Of a stretch of DNA of 7,337 nt, positions 4,672 to 7,337 are shown piece after piece (within the stretch, counting starts at the first letter, position 1; each line of letters begins with the position of its first letter). The notes beneath the pieces were generated by a model. The model searched no databases. It was given only the letters and a program-made list of their open reading frames with translations, and was not told the DNA's origin. The DNA comes from an uncultured Verrucomicrobia subdivision 3 bacterium (GTDB lineage Bacteria; Verrucomicrobiota; Verrucomicrobiia; Limisphaerales; UBA11358), in NCBI GenBank assembly GCA_903861445.1, contig CAIOUK010000111.1, positions 1-7,337 on the forward strand, written 5' to 3'. The position numbers and the translations under genes were made by a program.

Positions 4672-7337
4672 TCACACAATCTGCGGCTGAATCATTTCCG
4701 CATCCACGCCTAAGTCCTTGATGGCTTGTGCGACGACTTTGCGGTCAATCAGCTTTTTCTCCGCCAGCGCGTAAAGCGTGCCGATGACGGTGGATTCCAC
4801 ATCCACGCCAAAGAACCGGCGCAACCGTCCGCGCGTGTCGCTGCGACCAAAACCGTCCGTGCCGAGCGTGAACAAACCGCCGGGCACCCACGGCGCAATC
4901 TGGTCGGGCACGGTGCGGATGTTGTCCGAGACAGCGACGAACGCGCCTTGCTCTTTCGCCAGCAACGTCTCGACGTAAGATTTTTTCGCCGGCTGCGTGG
5001 GATGCAGCATATTCCAGCGCTGGCAGCGGATGGCGTCGGTGCGGAGCAGTTTGTAGCTCGTCGCGCTCCAGACATCGGCGCTCACGCCGTATTTTTCCGC
5101 GAGAATCATCTGCGCCTTCAGCGCCGACTGCATGATGGAGCCGCTGCCAAAAATGTGCGCCTTGATTTTTCCACCTTCGTAACCGGGCTTGAATTTATAG
5201 AGTCCCTTCACGATGCCGTCCTCCACGCCGGCGGGCATCGGCGGCATGGCATGATTTTCATTGTAGAGCGCGAGGTAATAAAAAATGTCCTCTTGCTCGA
5301 CAAACATCCGTCGCATGCCGTCGGCGATGATCACCGCGAGTTCAAAGCCGAACGCCGGATCATACGGCAGGCAGGTCGGAATGGTGCTCGCGTGCAGCAG
5401 GCTGTGGCCGTCCTGATGTTGCAAACCTTCGCCGTTGAGCGAGGTGCGACCGGAAGTGGCGCCCAGCAAAAAGCCTTTGGCGCGGATGTCGCCGGCGAGC
5501 CAGAACTGGTCGCCGACACGTTGCGGGCCGAACATCGAGTAATAAGTGTAAAACGGAATCATCGGCACGCCGTGCGACGCGTAGCTGGTGCCGGCGGCGA
5601 TGAACGACGACATCGCGCCCGCCTCGCTGATGCCTTCTTCGAGAATCTGGCCGTCCTTTTTTTCGAGATAATAGAGCAGCGATTTTTTGTCCACCGGCTC
5701 GTAAAGCTGGCCTTTTGGCGAGTAAATGCCGTAGTCCTTGAAGAGTGCGTCCATGCCGAAGGTGCGCGCTTCGTCGGGGATGATCGGCACGACATTTTTC
5801 CCAACGGACTTGTGGCGCAGCAAAAGGGTGATAAGCCGGACAAACGCCATCGTGGTCGAGGCGTCGGTGGGCGAACCCTTGAGAAATTCGGCGAAGTAAT
5901 CCAGCTTGGGCACGTCGAGCGTGGCCGGCTTGACGATGCGCGCTGGCACAAATCCGCCCAGCGCCTGACGGCGCGCGAGCAGATACTTCGTTTCCTCGCT
6001 GTCCGGCGCGGGCCGGAAAAACGGCGTGTCCGCAATCACGTCATCGCTGATCGGAATGTCAAAACGCTGGCGGAACTCGCGGAGTTCCTTCTCGTTCATT
6101 TTTTTCTGCTGGTGCGAAATATTTTTGCCTTCGCCCGCTTCGCCGAGGCCGTAGCCCTTGACCGTCTTGGCGAGAATGATGGTCGGCTGGCTTTTGTGAT
6201 TGGTGGCCGCGTGATACGCCGCATACATTTTGCGCACATCATGACCGCCGCGCAGCAGTTTGGAAATTTGCTCGTCGCTCAAATGAGTCACGAGTTCGAG
6301 CAGTTCAGGATATTTGCCGAAGAAATGTTTACGCGTGTAGCTGCCGGGTTCGACGACATATTTTTGATAATCGCCGTCCACGCATTCTTCCATTCGCTTG
6401 AGCAGCAAGCCGGATTTGTCGCGCTTGATGATGTCGTCCCATTCGGTGCCCCAAATGACCTTGATAACATTCCAGCCCGCGCCGCGAAACAGGCCTTCCA
6501 ATTCCTGAATAATTTTCCCGTTGCCGCGCACCGGCCCGTCGAGCCGTTGCAGATTGCAGTTGATGACCCAGACAAGGTTGTCGAGGTTCTCGCGTGCTGC
6601 GAGCGTGATGGCGCCGAGCGATTCCGGCTCGTCTGATTCGCCGTCGCCGAGAAACGCCCAGACCTTCGGTTCCGTTTCCCACTTTACCAAGCCGCGCGCC
6701 ATCAGGTAGCGGTTGAACCGCGCCTGATATAGCGACATGATCGGGCCGAGACCCATCGAGACGGTCGGGAACTGCCAGAATTCCGGCATCAAATACGGAT
6801 GCGGATACGACGACAGCCCGCCGCCCTCGGCGAGTTCTTGCCGGAAATTTTGCAAATCTTTTTCCTGCAGCCGGCCTTCCATGTAGGCGCGCGCATACAT
6901 ACCCGGAGCCGCGTGACCTTGAAAATATACCATGTCGCCGGGAAAATTTTCCGACGCGCCGCGAAAGAAATGGTTCTGCGCGACTTCGTAAAGCGTGGCC
7001 GACGACGCGAAAGATGCAATGTGGCCGCCGACATTCGTCGTCGAATTTGCCTTCACCACCATCGCCATCGCGTTCCAGCGCATGATGCTTTTGAGGCGGC
7101 GTTCGATCGCGCGGTCGCCCGGATATTCTGGCTGCTGCGACGCGGGAATCGTGTTGATGTAAGGTGTCGTCAGGCCGGCGGAGGGCAGGGGCGCGGCGCG
7201 TAGTTCCTGCGCCATTTTTTCGAGCAATTGCGCGGTGCGCTCCGTGCCCTGGCTTTCGAGCGCCAGTTCAAAGACCGAGCGGAATGATTCCGACAATTTG
7301 TCGCCTTGATTGCTGGCCGCTGGACGGGAACCGTAAA
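4672..7337 (-). CDS. aceE: Pyruvate dehydrogenase E1 component, homodimeric type (start probably just outside window)
   Basis: This is the thiamine-diphosphate-dependent E1 subunit of the pyruvate dehydrogenase complex. It decarboxylates pyruvate and passes the acetyl group to lipoyl-E2 in the cytoplasm. The sequence aligns from end to end with the E. coli type (887 residues). A TTG at 7296 would give 874 residues, but the frame stays open to 7335 with no ATG or GTG start, so the true start may lie beyond the edge. Counted from that TTG, I see YINTIP..QQPEYPG (46-60), GGHIASFASSATLYEV with His92, FQGHAAPG with His128, the ThDP motif GDGE (217-220) to NCNLQRLDGP (246-255), the loop GKNISHQQKKMN, ILEEGISEAGA carrying the Glu that activates ThDP, GLQHQDGH, and near the end LGTDGFGRSDTR. 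All key residues are kept, so it should be active. It converges on the ppdK remnant and shares the terminator between them. No promoter is visible. Confidence 0.97.
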   Translation of the reverse strand, partial: YGSRPAASNQGDKLSESFRSVFELALESQGTERTAQLLEKMAQELRAAPLPSAGLTTPYINTIPASQQPEYPGDRAIERRLKSIMRWNAMAMVVKANSTTNVGGHIASFASSATLYEVAQNHFFRGASENFPGDMVYFQGHAAPGMYARAYMEGRLQEKDLQNFRQELAEGGGLSSYPHPYLMPEFWQFPTVSMGLGPIMSLYQARFNRYLMARGLVKWETEPKVWAFLGDGESDEPESLGAITLAARENLDNLVWVINCNLQRLDGPVRGNGKIIQELEGLFRGAGWNVIKVIWGTEWDDIIKRDKSGLLLKRMEECVDGDYQKYVVEPGSYTRKHFFGKYPELLELVTHLSDEQISKLLRGGHDVRKMYAAYHAATNHKSQPTIILAKTVKGYGLGEAGEGKNISHQQKKMNEKELREFRQRFDIPISDDVIADTPFFRPAPDSEETKYLLARRQALGGFVPARIVKPATLDVPKLDYFAEFLKGSPTDASTTMAFVRLITLLLRHKSVGKNVVPIIPDEARTFGMDALFKDYGIYSPKGQLYEPVDKKSLLYYLEKKDGQILEEGISEAGAMSSFIAAGTSYASHGVPMIPFYTYYSMFGPQRVGDQFWLAGDIRAKGFLLGATSGRTSLNGEGLQHQDGHSLLHASTIPTCLPYDPAFGFELAVIIADGMRRMFVEQEDIFYYLALYNENHAMPPMPAGVEDGIVKGLYKFKPGYEGGKIKAHIFGSGSIMQSALKAQMILAEKYGVSADVWSATSYKLLRTDAIRCQRWNMLHPTQPAKKSYVETLLAKEQGAFVAVSDNIRTVPDQIAPWVPGGLFTLGTDGFGRSDTRGRLRRFFGVDVESTVIGTLYALAEKKLIDRKVVAQAIKDLGVDAEMIQPQIV

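Noticed and set aside
4495..4713. A 72-codon frame as a new small gene
   Set aside because: Its first third is the ppdK tail. The rest is translation through the terminator hairpin and the antisense end of aceE, so it is a remnant whose stop codon was lost.
4726..6636. A 636-codon open frame on the + strand opposite aceE
   Set aside because: It lies entirely antisense to aceE, whose sequence and catalytic motifs are unmistakable. The translation is rich in Arg, Ala and His with no recognisable domain, as expected for the complement of a GC-rich gene.

Overview
The window holds the 3' end of a pyruvate phosphate dikinase gene (ppdK), a large gene for a secreted glycoside hydrolase, about 0.6 kb of collapsed gene remnants, and, convergently on the other strand, almost all of aceE (pyruvate dehydrogenase E1). 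It reads as bacterial chromosome of fairly high G+C, with GTG or TTG starts and little Shine-Dalgarno sequence. The cloverleaf-like GTAGGGC repeat, the xylan-type hydrolase and the corrinoid/URO-D methyltransferase relics suggest a polysaccharide-degrading member of the PVC group, most likely Verrucomicrobiota. That placement is an inference from style and not a phylogeny.

Layout. 1-600: ppdK C-terminal domain with its catalytic Cys. 610-663: a perfectly paired three-way-junction repeat. 677-706: an intrinsic terminator. 717-744: a candidate promoter with a palindrome in its spacer. 859-3906: a signal-peptide protein whose N-terminal 600 residues match GH120 beta-xylosidases, including the Asp/Glu catalytic pair, followed by a roughly 350-residue propeller-like domain that simple GH120 enzymes lack. 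3909-4566: pieces of four genes, all on the + strand: start of an MFS sugar porter, C-terminal end of a corrinoid-binding protein, C-terminal third of a URO-D-family methyltransferase, and the last ~21 codons of a second ppdK. 4591-4623: a terminator between convergent genes. 4672 to the right edge: aceE on the - strand.

How it fits together. The hydrolase would free xylose outside the cytoplasm, and the sugar-porter gene that began 2 nt after its stop codon would have imported it. That porter survives only as scraps, so the pathway appears partly decayed. The second ppdK tail differs from the first by 13 of 63 bases, 12 of them silent. It therefore came from a gene long kept under selection (a paralog or another lineage's copy) and was cut down later. 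The most unusual part of the window is this series of at least four deletion or rearrangement junctions within about 490 bp, lying between two ppdK ends. ppdK and aceE both act at the pyruvate node, but they are convergent and do not form an operon.
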